From NCBI RefSeq assembly GCF_035917235.1, contig NZ_CP108423.1, positions 4,803,501 to 4,867,500 of the forward strand: DNA of 64,000 nucleotides. The letters are read 5' to 3'. Made by a program: the position numbers and the translations under genes. Source of the stretch: Streptomyces sp. NBC_01294. GTDB lineage: Bacteria; Actinomycetota; Actinomycetes; Streptomycetales; Streptomycetaceae. Of the stretch, positions 54,525-63,523 are shown one piece after another (positions within the stretch are counted from its first letter, which is position 1; the number at the start of each line of letters is the position of its first letter). Under the pieces are notes generated by a model that saw only the letters and a list, made by a program, of their open reading frames with translations, searched no databases and was not told where the DNA came from.

Positions 54525-55073
54525 ATGCAGACGCCCCCGCCCCAGACCGACCGGACCGAGCCGACCGACGCGGACATCGAGGCGTTCGAGCAGCAGCTCG
54601 GCCGCCCGCCGCGCGGGCTGCGCGCCATCGCGCACCGCTGCCCCTGCGGGCAGCCCGACGTGGTGGAGACCGCCCCGCGGCTCCCCGACGGCACCCCCTT
54701 CCCGACGCTGTACTACCTGACGTGCCCGCGCGCGGCCTCCGCGATCGGCACGCTGGAGGCCAACGGCGTGATGAAGGAGATGCAGGCCCGGCTCGCCGAG
54801 GACCCGGAACTCGCCGCCGCCTACCAGGCCGCGCACGAGGACTACATCGAGCGCCGCGACGCCATCGAGGTGCTCCAGGGCTTCCCGAGCGCCGGCGGCA
54901 TGCCCGACCGGGTGAAGTGCCTGCACGTGCTGGTCGGCCACTCCCTGGCCGCCGGCCCCGGTGTGAACCCCTTCGGCGACGAGGCCCTTGCCATGCTGCC
55001 GGAGTGGTGGGCCAAGGGCGCCTGCGTCACCCCGTGCGGGGCGAAGGCGGACGACAAGGAGCCGCAGGCGTGA
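54525..55073 (+). CDS. DUF501 protein
   Basis: Soluble protein (182 residues) of the DUF501 family. It has the conserved LGRPPRGLRAIAHRCPCGQPDVVET, the strand FPTLYYLTCPRA and the motif PDRVKCLHVLVGHSLAAGPGVNPFGDEAL; paired Cys and His residues could bind a metal. Function unknown. It lies between divIC and ppx, and its TGA overlaps the ppx GTG, implying a joint role or at least joint expression. N-terminal residues 1-15 are Pro/Thr-rich. Confidence 0.9.
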   Translation: MQTPPPQTDRTEPTDADIEAFEQQLGRPPRGLRAIAHRCPCGQPDVVETAPRLPDGTPFPTLYYLTCPRAASAIGTLEANGVMKEMQARLAEDPELAAAYQAAHEDYIERRDAIEVLQGFPSAGGMPDRVKCLHVLVGHSLAAGPGVNPFGDEALAMLPEWWAKGACVTPCGAKADDKEPQA

Positions 55074-56065
55074 CCCGGGTCGCGGCCGTCGACTGCGGTA
55101 CGAACTCCATCCGGCTGCTCGTGGCGGACTGCACCGTGTCCGAAAGCGCCTCCGGCGCGGGCCCCACGGTCGAGCTGACCGACCTGGACCGCCGGATGAC
55201 CGTCGTCCGGCTCGGCCAGGGCGTGGACAAGACCGGGCGCCTGGCCCCGGAGGCGCTGGAGCGCACCTTCGCCGCCTGCCGCGAGTACGCGGAAGTCATC
55301 AAGGAGCACGGCGCGGAGCGGGTGCGCTTCGTGGCGACCTCCGCCTCCCGGGACGCCGAGAACCGGGAGGACTTCGTCCGGGGCGTACTGGACATCCTGG
55401 GCGTCGAGCCCGAGGTGATCTCCGGTGACCTGGAGGCGGAGTTCTCCTTCACCGGCGCCACCAAGGAGCTCACGGCGCACGAACACCTGGAGCGGCCGTT
55501 CCTGGTGGTGGACATCGGCGGCGGCTCGACCGAGTTCGTCGTCGGCGAGGAACACGCCCGCGCCGCGCGCTCCGTGGACGTGGGCTGCGTCCGCATGACC
55601 GAGCGTCACCTGGTGGTCGACGGGGTCGTCACCGACCCGCCGACGCAGGCGCAGATCGCCGCGATACGGGCCGACGTCGAGGCGGCGCTGGATCTTGCCG
55701 CCGAGACCGTCCCGCTGGCCGAGGCGCGCACCCTGGTGGGCCTGGCGGGCTCGGTGACCACGGTCGCCGCGATCGCGCTCGGGCTGACGGAGTACGACTC
55801 GTCCGCCATCCACCACTCCCGGATCTCCTACGAGCAGGTCCGCGAGATCAGCGAGCGGATGCTGACGACGACGCACGCCGAGCGCGCGGCGATCCCCGTG
55901 ATGCACCCGGGCCGGGTGGACGTGATCGGCGCCGGCGCGCTGGTCCTGCTGGCGATCATGGAGCGCACCGGCGCCTCGGAGGTCGTCGTCTCGGAGCACG
56001 ACATCCTGGACGGCATCGCGATCAAGATCGCGGAAGAGGTCGAGGCGGACAAGCGGCGGTCCTGA
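55070..56065 (+). CDS. ppx: Ppx/GppA-type exopolyphosphatase
   Basis: The ASKHA-fold phosphatase (331 residues) hydrolyses inorganic polyphosphate or pppGpp. The two phosphate-binding loops are DCGTNSIRLLVAD at the N-terminus and VVDIGGGSTEFVVG near residue 145, with catalytic Glu in the intervening TSASRDAENRE region. It is the short, single-module actinobacterial type without the HD-like C-terminal domain of E. coli Ppx. GTG 55070 overlaps the DUF501 stop as GTGA, with AAGGAG upstream. Confidence 0.93.
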   Translation: MTRVAAVDCGTNSIRLLVADCTVSESASGAGPTVELTDLDRRMTVVRLGQGVDKTGRLAPEALERTFAACREYAEVIKEHGAERVRFVATSASRDAENREDFVRGVLDILGVEPEVISGDLEAEFSFTGATKELTAHEHLERPFLVVDIGGGSTEFVVGEEHARAARSVDVGCVRMTERHLVVDGVVTDPPTQAQIAAIRADVEAALDLAAETVPLAEARTLVGLAGSVTTVAAIALGLTEYDSSAIHHSRISYEQVREISERMLTTTHAERAAIPVMHPGRVDVIGAGALVLLAIMERTGASEVVVSEHDILDGIAIKIAEEVEADKRRS

Positions 56066-56092
56066 CCGCACGCGCAACGAGGTCGCCGACGC

Positions 56093-56130
56093 GGCGGCGC
56101 CCCCGGTGATCACCTGCCGGGGGCGCCGCC
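56093..56130. terminator. Terminator between ppx and the convergent MerR-clamp gene
   Basis: GGCGGCGCCCCCGG (56093-56106) is exactly complementary to 56117-56130 with a 10-base loop. Confidence 0.92.
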
Positions 56131-56151
56131 GTTCCCCGTCCAAGACGCCCC

Positions 56152-57246
56152 TCAGTCCTCCAGCCGGACCGGCATCAGCAGCGAGAAGGCGCCGTCGTCC
56201 TCGGGCCGGCGGACGGCCAGGGGCGCCGTGGGGGCGCCGAGCTCCAGGATCAGCCGGTCGCGGGCTCCGGCGGCGAGGGCCTGCAGCAGGAACGTACGGT
56301 TCACGGCGATGTCGCCGCCGCCGGCTCCGTCCTCCTCTCCGTCCCCGTCCCCGTGGACGGACACCGTGCCGTCGTCCGTCACCCTGAGCACGCTGACGTC
56401 GTGGACCACGCCCTCCGGCCCGCGCTCGTCGGCGCGGACGGGGCCGGTCTCCACGGCCTCGCGCAGAGCCGGCACGTCGACCAGGACGCGGCGCCCCGCC
56501 GGCAGGCTGACGAGGCGGCGGTAGTCGGGGAACTCGTGATCGAGGCACGGGCCGGCCGTCTGGCGGTCCCCCGCCTCCAGCGTCACGCGGGCACCGTCCA
56601 GGGTGAGCGCGACGGACGCGTCGTCACCCAGCAGCGCCCGCATCGCGTCGGCGAGCGGCGCCGGCACGATGGCCTGCGCCCGGGGCCCGGCGTGTCCGCC
56701 GGTACGGACCCGGGCGACGGCCATCCGGTACCGGTCCGTCGCCACGACGCGCAGCGCCCCGTCCTCGGCGTCGAACAGGACACCGCCGAGCATCGGCAGC
56801 TCCGGGTCGGTGCTGACGGCGAACCGGACCGCGTCCAACGAGGCGGCCAACTCCGGCGCGGAAACGGTGAACCGGGCGGTGGCGGTGCTGCGGGCAGTCA
56901 TGGGGATCTCCCTGTGTTCGAGGAGCGCTCGGACCGCGGAGAACTCGCTGCGGGCGTCGGACAGCCCCCGTTCGAGACGGCGCAGATGCGCCTGGAGCAG
57001 GGTGCGGACCAGGTCGGTGTCCGCGCCGGACCAGCCGGCGAGCACCAGCCGGATGTCCGCCAGCGGCATCCCGGCCCGGCGCAGCCGCGCCAGCAGCCGG
57101 GCCTCGGCGACCTGGCCGGGGCCGTACCAGCGGTAGCCGGTCAGCGGATCCACCCGTACCGGGACCAGCACGCCGGCGCCGTCGTAGAACCGCAGGGCGC
57201 TCACGCCCAGTCCGCTGTCGCGGGCCATCTCCCCGATACTGCGCAT
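56152..57246 (-). CDS. MerR helix-turn-helix fused to DNA polymerase III sliding-clamp domains
   Basis: Fusion protein of 364 residues. Residues 1-70 are a MerR DNA-binding domain (SIGEMARDSGLGVSALRFYDG then GYRWYGPGQV), and 80-115 is the usual MerR dimerisation helix. Instead of a ligand-binding domain, residues about 125-364 are two beta-clamp (DnaN) domains: VVATDRYRMAVARV, HEFPDYRRLVSLPAGRRVLVDVPALREAVE, and the DnaN-like ending FSLLMPVRLED. ATG 57246 is preferred over GTG 57258 because GGAG lies 6 bases upstream. Function unproven: a regulator that dimerises by, or senses, clamp-type contacts. Confidence 0.9.
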   Translation of the reverse strand: MRSIGEMARDSGLGVSALRFYDGAGVLVPVRVDPLTGYRWYGPGQVAEARLLARLRRAGMPLADIRLVLAGWSGADTDLVRTLLQAHLRRLERGLSDARSEFSAVRALLEHREIPMTARSTATARFTVSAPELAASLDAVRFAVSTDPELPMLGGVLFDAEDGALRVVATDRYRMAVARVRTGGHAGPRAQAIVPAPLADAMRALLGDDASVALTLDGARVTLEAGDRQTAGPCLDHEFPDYRRLVSLPAGRRVLVDVPALREAVETGPVRADERGPEGVVHDVSVLRVTDDGTVSVHGDGDGEEDGAGGGDIAVNRTFLLQALAAGARDRLILELGAPTAPLAVRRPEDDGAFSLLMPVRLED

Positions 57247-57551
57247 CTCGCTCTCCACACCCGAACCCTGTGCCCTCCACCAGGTCGAGGGTCAACCCGG
57301 GTCCGTTCCGCGCCGAGCGCGGCGACCCGCCGCGGTGACGGTGACGGCGGCGACGGTGACGGTGACGGCGGCGGCGGTGACGGCGCGGTCACGCTCGGGC
57401 GCCCTCGGTCAGGAGCGCCTGCGCCCTCTGAATCGTTCGCGTACGGGCAGGACTCCAGAGGAAATGCGGGACGGAACCGTCCTGTCCACGCCGGAACGGC
57501 CGTCGAGGGGGCCTCGCGGGGGGTCGCCACGACCGTGATCCACATGAAGTT

Positions 57552-57567
57552 CGTGAAGTTCTTCACA
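57552..57567. promoter_or_regulatory. Distal Rex-like operator
   Basis: CGTGAAGTTCTTCACA differs from the published Rex consensus TGTGAACGCGTTCACA at the first base and the four central bases only; both GTGAA/TTCAC arms are kept. It lies 320 bases upstream of ndh. Confidence 0.5.
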
Positions 57568-57836
57568 AGGAAAAGGGGCCTGGTGGGTCAACGAAGGGGT
57601 TCTTTGGGCCTCTCCGGAGGCCTTGAGGCCCCTCTCGGCTCCCGTTCGTGCGATCGGCGGACCCTGCCGGTTCCGCCTCAGAGGTATGGACGAATCCCGG
57701 TGGTCCAGTCCGCTTGAGGCCTTGGAGGCCAGTTCAGGACGGGTGCACAACGACTCCCGTTACACCGTGGTTCCCGTTCGGCGCCATGACGTCCGTCACG
57801 TGGGCGGCGGAGTGTAGCAGAGGGTCTCCGACTCCT

Positions 57837-57852
57837 TGTGAAGGGGCTCACG
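57837..57852. promoter_or_regulatory. Proximal Rex-like operator of ndh
   Basis: TGTGAAGGGGCTCACG keeps TGTGAA and the TCAC arm of the Rex consensus and lies 35-50 bases before the ndh ATG, overlapping the expected promoter. Rex represses respiratory genes when NADH is low; ndh is a sensible target. Confidence 0.65.
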
Positions 57853-57886
57853 AGCGACACCCCTTTGGGTGCTGGATACTCGTTCC

Positions 57887-59272
57887 ATGAGCACCACGGA
57901 GCGTCCCAGGATCCTCGTTGTAGGAGGTGGGTACGTAGGCCTGTACGCAGCCAAGCGCATCATGAAGAAGATGCGTTACGGCGAGGCGACCGTCACGGTC
58001 GTCGACCCGCGCTCGTACATGACCTACCAGCCCTTCCTCCCTGAAGTGGCCGCAGGCAGCATCTCGCCTCGGCACGTCGTCGTCCCGCTGCGACGCGTGC
58101 TGCCCAAGGCAGAGGTTCTCACCGGCCGGGTCACCAGCATCGACCAGGACCGCAAGGTCGCCGTCGTCACGCCGCTGGTCGGCGAGGCGTACGAGCTGCC
58201 CTTCGACTACCTGGTGATCGCGCTCGGCGCCGTCTCCCGCACCTTCCCGATCCCCGGCCTCGCCGAACAGGGCATCGGCATGAAGGGCGTCGAAGAGGGC
58301 ATCGGCCTGCGCAACCACGTCCTCGAGCAGCTCGACAAGGCCGAGTCCACGACGGACGAGGACGTCCGCCGCAAGGCCCTCACCTTCGTCTTCGTCGGCG
58401 GCGGCTTCGCCGGTGCGGAGACCATCGGCGAGGTCGAGGACATGGCCCGTGACGCCGCGAAGTACTACTCCACGATCAAGCGCGACGACATGCGCTTCAT
58501 CCTGGTCGACGCGGCCGACAAGATCCTTCCCGAGGTCGGGCCCAAGCTCGGCACCTGGGGCAAGGAGCACCTCGAGTCCCGCGGCATCGAGATCTACCTC
58601 AACACCTCCATGGACTCCTGCGTGGACGGCCGCGTGGTGCTGAAGAACGGCCTCGAGGTCGACTCCAACACCATCGTGTGGACCGCCGGCGTCAAGCCCA
58701 ACCCGGTGCTGGCCCGCTACGGCCTGCCGCTGGGCCCCCGCGGCCACGTGGACGCCCAGCCGACCCTCCAGGTCACGGGCACGGACTACATCTGGGCCGC
58801 GGGCGACAACGCCCAGGTCCCGGACATGGCCGCCCGCAAGGCCGGCGTCGAGAACGCCTGGTGCCCGCCGAACGCCCAGCACGCGCTGCGCCAGGCCAAG
58901 GTCCTCGGCGACAACGTCATCTCGGGCATGCGGGGCTTCCCGCAGCACGAGTACTCGCACTCCAACAAGGGTGCGGTGGCGGGTCTCGGCCTCCACAAGG
59001 GCGTCGCGATGATCGTCATGGGTAAGACGAAGATCAAGCTCAAGGGCCGGCTCGCCTGGTACATGCACCGTGGCTACCACGGCATGGCCATGCCGACCTG
59101 GAACCGCAAGATCCGCGTCTTCGCCGACTGGACCCTCGGCATGTTCCTCAAGCGCGAGGTCGTCTCCCTCGGTGCTCTGGAGACACCCCGCGAGGAGTTC
59201 TACGAGGCCGCCAAGCCCGCGCCGGCTCCGGCCGCCGCCGCGGCCCCGGCCGAGAAGGCCAAGGCGTCCTGA
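57887..59272 (+). CDS. ndh: Type II NADH dehydrogenase
   Basis: Single-subunit flavoprotein (461 residues) oxidising NADH and reducing menaquinone at the membrane without proton pumping. Two Rossmann motifs are visible: FAD-binding ILVVGGGYVGLYAAK at residue 9 and NADH-binding TFVFVGGGFAGAE near 170, plus the flavin-site TGTDYIWAAGD. The C-terminal amphipathic region (LKGRLAWYMHRGYHGMAMP) anchors to the membrane, and the extreme C-terminus is Ala/Pro/Lys low complexity. ATG 57887 is 10 bases after a GATACT -10-like box. Regulation by Rex is likely from the upstream sites. Confidence 0.95.
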   Translation: MSTTERPRILVVGGGYVGLYAAKRIMKKMRYGEATVTVVDPRSYMTYQPFLPEVAAGSISPRHVVVPLRRVLPKAEVLTGRVTSIDQDRKVAVVTPLVGEAYELPFDYLVIALGAVSRTFPIPGLAEQGIGMKGVEEGIGLRNHVLEQLDKAESTTDEDVRRKALTFVFVGGGFAGAETIGEVEDMARDAAKYYSTIKRDDMRFILVDAADKILPEVGPKLGTWGKEHLESRGIEIYLNTSMDSCVDGRVVLKNGLEVDSNTIVWTAGVKPNPVLARYGLPLGPRGHVDAQPTLQVTGTDYIWAAGDNAQVPDMAARKAGVENAWCPPNAQHALRQAKVLGDNVISGMRGFPQHEYSHSNKGAVAGLGLHKGVAMIVMGKTKIKLKGRLAWYMHRGYHGMAMPTWNRKIRVFADWTLGMFLKREVVSLGALETPREEFYEAAKPAPAPAAAAAPAEKAKAS

Positions 59273-59332
59273 TCCGGCGTCACCGGTAGGACCCGAGCAC
59301 GGCCCGCAGGACCTGCTCGACCCGTACGACCC

Positions 59333-59374
59333 CGAAGGGGCCGCCCGCCATCCGTGGTGCGGGCGGCCCCTTCG
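59333..59374 (+). terminator. Terminator after ndh
   Basis: CGAAGGGGCCGCCCGC (59333-59348) is exactly complementary to 59359-59374 with a 10-base loop. Confidence 0.93.
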
Positions 59375-59433
59375 GCGTACCCGGCGCCCGGGATGGGTAG
59401 ACGGATGGGTCGGAGCTTTTGTGGAGGTGCGCC

Positions 59434-60822
59434 ATGACGGACGCCGCGCCGCGGCTGGCCGCTGTTGCCGAGACACTGTTGGGTGCCCCGCTGCCGGTGC
59501 GCGTCCGGGCCTGGGACGGTACCGAGGCGGGCCCGCCCACCGGTCCCGTGCTCGTGATCCACGACCGCCGCGCCGTGCGGCGGATGCTGTGGAAGCCCGG
59601 TGAGCTGGGGCTGGCCCGCGCCTGGGTGGCGGGGGAACTGACGGTGGAGGGCGATCTGTTCGCCCTGCTGGAGCAGGTGGCGGGCCTGCTGTGGGAACGG
59701 CCCGCGCACAGCGGGCCGCTGCCGCCCGCCGGCCGGCCCGGGCCGCTCGGGGCCCTGGGGAGCCTGGCGCGCCGGGCGAAGCGGGCCCGCCCGCTCGCCC
59801 TGCCGGAGGCCACCCGGCTGCTGCGGGAGCCCGGACACCGGGCCGCCGTGCGCGAGCTGATCGCCCTCGCCGGGCCGCTGCCGCCGCCCGCGCCGCCCGC
59901 CGAGGAGGCCGCCCTGAAGGACGGTCAGCGGCACAGCAAGGGACGCGACCGGCAGGCCGTCAGCCACCACTACGACGTCGGCAACGACTTCTACGGCCAC
60001 GTGCTCGGCCCCTCGATGGTGTACTCCTGCGCCTACTGGAGCCCCGGTGCCACCCTGGAGCAGGCCCAGTACGACAAGCTCGACCTGGTCTGCCGCAAGC
60101 TCGCCCTGCGGCCCGGAGACCGCCTCCTGGACGTCGGCTGCGGCTGGGGCTCCATGGCGCTGCACGCCGCCCGCGAGTACGGCGTGCGGGTCACCGGCAT
60201 CACGCTCTCGCGGGAGCAGGCCGCGTTCGGCCGCAAACGGGTCGCCGAAGAGGGCCTGGCCGACCTCGTCGAGCTGCGGATCCAGGACTACCGGGACGTC
60301 AAGGACGGCCCCTACGACGCCATTTCCTCCATCGGGATGGCCGAACACGTCGGAGCCGACCGCTACCGGGACTACGCCCGCACCCTGCACGCCCTGCTGC
60401 GCCCCGGCGGGCGGCTGCTGAACCACCAGATCGCCCGTCCTCCGGAGCCGGACGAAGAGGCCTACCGGGTGGACGAGTTCATCGACGCCTACGTCTTCCC
60501 CGACGGCGAACTGTCCCCGCTCGGCAGCACCGTCGGCGAGCTGGAGCGGGCCGGCTTCGAGGTCCGCGACGTGGAGGCGCTGCGGGAGCACTACGGGCTG
60601 ACCCTGCGGGCCTGGGTGGCACGGCTGGAGGAGCACTGGGCCGAGGCGGTACGGCTCACCTCCCCCGGCCGGGCCCGGGTCTGGCAGCTCTACATGGCCG
60701 CCTCCGCGCTCGGCTTCGAGCGGGGCCGGCTCGGGGTCAACCAGGTCCTCGCGGTGAAGTCCGGGGCGGCCGGCGACGCGGGGCTGCCGCTGCGGCTGCG
60801 CACCTGGGGCGCGGGCGCCTAG
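59434..60822 (+). CDS. cfa: Cyclopropane-fatty-acyl-phospholipid synthase family methyltransferase
   Basis: The enzyme is 462 residues long. The N-terminal lipid-binding part (about 1-165) includes LARAWVAGELTVEGDLF. The SAM-dependent C-terminal part has the family entry SHHYDVGNDFY, the QYDKLDLVCRKL helix, motif I LLDVGCGWGSMALHAA near 233, and SIGMAEHVG, in which the Glu binds the catalytic bicarbonate region. It methylenates unsaturated phospholipid acyl chains, altering membrane stability; its substrates could come from the desaturase at 6-7 kb. GGAGG precedes ATG 59434. Confidence 0.92.
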   Translation: MTDAAPRLAAVAETLLGAPLPVRVRAWDGTEAGPPTGPVLVIHDRRAVRRMLWKPGELGLARAWVAGELTVEGDLFALLEQVAGLLWERPAHSGPLPPAGRPGPLGALGSLARRAKRARPLALPEATRLLREPGHRAAVRELIALAGPLPPPAPPAEEAALKDGQRHSKGRDRQAVSHHYDVGNDFYGHVLGPSMVYSCAYWSPGATLEQAQYDKLDLVCRKLALRPGDRLLDVGCGWGSMALHAAREYGVRVTGITLSREQAAFGRKRVAEEGLADLVELRIQDYRDVKDGPYDAISSIGMAEHVGADRYRDYARTLHALLRPGGRLLNHQIARPPEPDEEAYRVDEFIDAYVFPDGELSPLGSTVGELERAGFEVRDVEALREHYGLTLRAWVARLEEHWAEAVRLTSPGRARVWQLYMAASALGFERGRLGVNQVLAVKSGAAGDAGLPLRLRTWGAGA

Positions 60823-60844
60823 CGGAAACGCATGCGCACAACGG

Positions 60845-60879
60845 GCAGGGCCCCGGGGCGTGTCGCCCCGGGGCCCTGC
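60845..60879. terminator. Terminator between convergent cfa and ABC permease genes
   Basis: GCAGGGCCCCGGGGCG with its exact complement forms a 16-bp stem around a 3-base loop TGT. Confidence 0.93.
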
Positions 60880-60913
60880 GGTGTCCCTGCCCGGCCCGTA
60901 CGGGCCGCTCGCG

Positions 60914-63466
60914 CTACTCGGTCTTGATGGCCGTCAGCATGTTCAGGCGGGCGGCGCTGCGGGCCGGCCACATGGCGGCCAGCACGCCGACCACGGCGGC
61001 CAGCAGGAGGAAGATGCCGATCCGGTCCCACGGGAGGACCAGTTCGTAGTTCGGCATGGCCTTCGCCAGCGTGGTGCCGACCGCCCAGGCGAGGAAGACG
61101 CCGATGACCACGCCCAGGACCGCGCCGAAGAGCGAGATCACCACGGCCTCCAGGCGGATCATGTTCTTGACCCGGCTGCGGTCGAGGCCGATCGCCCGCA
61201 GCATGCCGATCTCCTGGGTCCGCTCGAAGACGGACATCGCCAGGGTGTTGACCACGCCGAGCACCGAGATGATCAGCGCCATGCCGAGCAGGCCGTACAT
61301 GACGTTCAGCATCGTGTTGATCATGCCGCCCATCTCGTTGCGCATGTCCTGCTGGGTGGCGACGGTGATGGCCGGGTTCTTGCCCAGGGCGTCGACGACC
61401 TTCTGCTGGCCGGCCTTGGACGCCCCGCCGTCGACGTTGACGTACACCTCGCGGATGTACGGCTCTTCGCTGTGCGGGCTGAGGATCTTGTCGTCGATGA
61501 CGTACGGGGAGAGCAGGCCCTCCATGTCCTTGTAGACCGCGCCGACCTTCAGGGAGCCCTTCTCCCCGTCCTCGTACTGGACCTGGAGCGTGGAGCCGAC
61601 ACTGAGCTTCTGTTCCTTGGCCGTCTTCTCGGCGACCGCGAGCTCACCCTTGCCGAGGCTGTCCAGCGAACCGCTGAGGACCTCCACGTTGAGCAGCCGG
61701 CCGATGGCGGCGGGGTTGACGCCGGAGGCGGACCGGAAGCTCTCGCCGACCATGAAGTAGCCGGCGGTCTGCGGGGAGACGGCCGTGATGCCGGGGGTCT
61801 TGGCCAGGGTCTCGGCCACCGACTCGTCGAGGCCGCCGATGTCGCCGGCCATGGAGACCCGGTAGTCCGCCTTGAGCTTCTCGGTGCTCATGCGGTCGAC
61901 GACCTTGCCCACCGTGATGCCGAGCACGGACAGGGTCGTGACCAGGGTCAGGCCGATCGCCAGGGAGGCGGCGGTGACGGCGGTGCGGCGCGGGTTGCGG
62001 ACGGCGTTCTGGGAGGCCAGCTTGCCGGGGATCCCGAACACCTTCTGCAGCAGCGGGCGGACGGCCCCGATGACCGGCTTGGAGAGCAGCGGCAGCAGCA
62101 CGATCATGCCGATCAGCATGAAGAAGGCGCCCGCGCCGATGCTCATGCGGCCGTTGTTGCCGCCCGAGGACACGCCGAGCAGGACGAGGCCGATGCCGAG
62201 GACGCTGATGATCGAGCCGAGGACGTTGCGCACGACCAGGGACTTCGAGGTGGCCGGCAGGTGGGCGCTGCCCATGGCGGCGACCGGGGCGATCCGGCCG
62301 GTGCGCCAGGCCGGCAGCAGGGCCGCGAGGGTGGTGACCAGGACGCCGATGACCAGGGCGGCGATGACGGTGCCCGGGGCGATCACGAGGTCGCCGCCCG
62401 GCAGCTTGGCGCCGAAGGAACCGATCACCGAGCGCATGCCGACCGCCAGGCCGACGCCGCTGACCAGGCCGATGGCGGCGGACACGAAGCCGACGACCAG
62501 GGCCTCGGCGAGCACCGAACGCATGACCTGACCGCGGTTGGCGCCGACGGCGCGCAGCAGGGCCAGCTCCTTGGTGCGCTGGGTGACCAGCATGGTGAAG
62601 GTGTTGTAGATCAGGAAGATGCCGACGAAGAGCGAGATGCCGGCGAAGACGAGCAGCATGGTGCCCATCTGGCCGAGGCCCTCCTCGATCTGCTTGGCCT
62701 GCTCCGCGGCGAGCGCCGCGCCGGTCTGCGCCTTGGTGTGCTTGCCGTCGATCAGCGGCTTCATGTCGGCGAGCAGCTTGTCGGCGGAAGTGCCGTTCTT
62801 GGCGCCGACCGACAGCTCCTGGAAGTAACCGGGCTTGAGGTAGAGCTCCTGGGCGACCTTGGTGTCGAAGAGCACCAGGCTGCCGCCGGCCTGGACGGCG
62901 CCGTCCTCGGTCGTGAAGACGCCGGCGAGGGAGTACTCCTTGACCGGGCCGTTGGTGGCGACACGGACCTTGTCGCCGACCTTGTACGCGCCCGCGTCCG
63001 CGGTGGCCTTGTCGAGCGCGACCTCGTCGGCCTTGGCCGGGCCCGCGCCCTGTATGAAGGCGTAGCGCGGGTCCTTGCCGTCCTTGACGGGGGTGTAGTT
63101 GCCACCCTTGTTGGACCAGCCGGAGCCGATCAGCTTGCCGTTCTCGTCACCCACGCCGGCGAAGCCGGAGACGCGGCCGGAGACGGAGTCGACGCCCGGG
63201 AGCGCCTTGACCTTGTCGAGGGTCTGCTGGCTGAGGCCGGGCTCGCCCTCCTTCTGTCCGTTCTCGTCGCGGCCCTGGCCGTACGAGGTGACGGAGACGG
63301 CGACTCCCTCGTAGTCCTTGGCGGACTGGCTGGACAGGGACTTCTTGAGGGTGTCGGTGAAGACGAGGGTGCCGGAGACGAAGGCGACGCCGAGGGTGAC
63401 GGCGAGCACCGTCATCAGCAGCCGGGCCTTGTGCGCGAGGACGTTGCGCAGGGCGGTACGGAACAT
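60914..63466 (-). CDS. FtsX-like (MacB-type) ABC permease, second copy
   Basis: An 850-residue permease with the same architecture as the one at 29126: N-terminal helix (ARLLMTVLAVTLGVAFVSGTLVFTDT), first extracellular domain, FtsX block (LFVGIFLIYNTFTMLVTQRTKELALLRAVGA), second extracellular domain, and C-terminal FtsX block (VNTLAMSVFERTQEIGMLRAIGLDR). The cores align closely with the first copy, while the extracellular domains differ, implying different ligands. ATG 63466 begins MFRTALRNVLAHKARL. It follows the ATPase gene after 57 bases. Confidence 0.93.
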   Translation of the reverse strand: MFRTALRNVLAHKARLLMTVLAVTLGVAFVSGTLVFTDTLKKSLSSQSAKDYEGVAVSVTSYGQGRDENGQKEGEPGLSQQTLDKVKALPGVDSVSGRVSGFAGVGDENGKLIGSGWSNKGGNYTPVKDGKDPRYAFIQGAGPAKADEVALDKATADAGAYKVGDKVRVATNGPVKEYSLAGVFTTEDGAVQAGGSLVLFDTKVAQELYLKPGYFQELSVGAKNGTSADKLLADMKPLIDGKHTKAQTGAALAAEQAKQIEEGLGQMGTMLLVFAGISLFVGIFLIYNTFTMLVTQRTKELALLRAVGANRGQVMRSVLAEALVVGFVSAAIGLVSGVGLAVGMRSVIGSFGAKLPGGDLVIAPGTVIAALVIGVLVTTLAALLPAWRTGRIAPVAAMGSAHLPATSKSLVVRNVLGSIISVLGIGLVLLGVSSGGNNGRMSIGAGAFFMLIGMIVLLPLLSKPVIGAVRPLLQKVFGIPGKLASQNAVRNPRRTAVTAASLAIGLTLVTTLSVLGITVGKVVDRMSTEKLKADYRVSMAGDIGGLDESVAETLAKTPGITAVSPQTAGYFMVGESFRSASGVNPAAIGRLLNVEVLSGSLDSLGKGELAVAEKTAKEQKLSVGSTLQVQYEDGEKGSLKVGAVYKDMEGLLSPYVIDDKILSPHSEEPYIREVYVNVDGGASKAGQQKVVDALGKNPAITVATQQDMRNEMGGMINTMLNVMYGLLGMALIISVLGVVNTLAMSVFERTQEIGMLRAIGLDRSRVKNMIRLEAVVISLFGAVLGVVIGVFLAWAVGTTLAKAMPNYELVLPWDRIGIFLLLAAVVGVLAAMWPARSAARLNMLTAIKTE

Positions 63467-63523
63467 GGGGGTCTCAGTCCTGGGGCTGGAAGTCTGGAGG
63501 AGGGCTTCGGGGGAGACCCCGGG

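Larger units (their letters stand above)
57247..57886. other. 640-base upstream region of ndh
   Basis: No convincing gene. It holds a GGTGACGGCG-type low-complexity tract at about 57332-57392, a Rex-like palindrome at 57552, a GGCCT/AGGCC hairpin cluster around 57608-57632, an unassigned block with TGACGTCCGTCA near 57788, a second Rex-like site at 57837, and a GATACT -10-like box near 57873. A very long regulatory leader for ndh is the simplest reading. Confidence 0.5.

Noticed and set aside
57335..57538. Small open frames in the GGTGACGGCG tract upstream of ndh.
   Set aside because: Translation is Thr/Val/Ala low complexity with no ribosome binding site.
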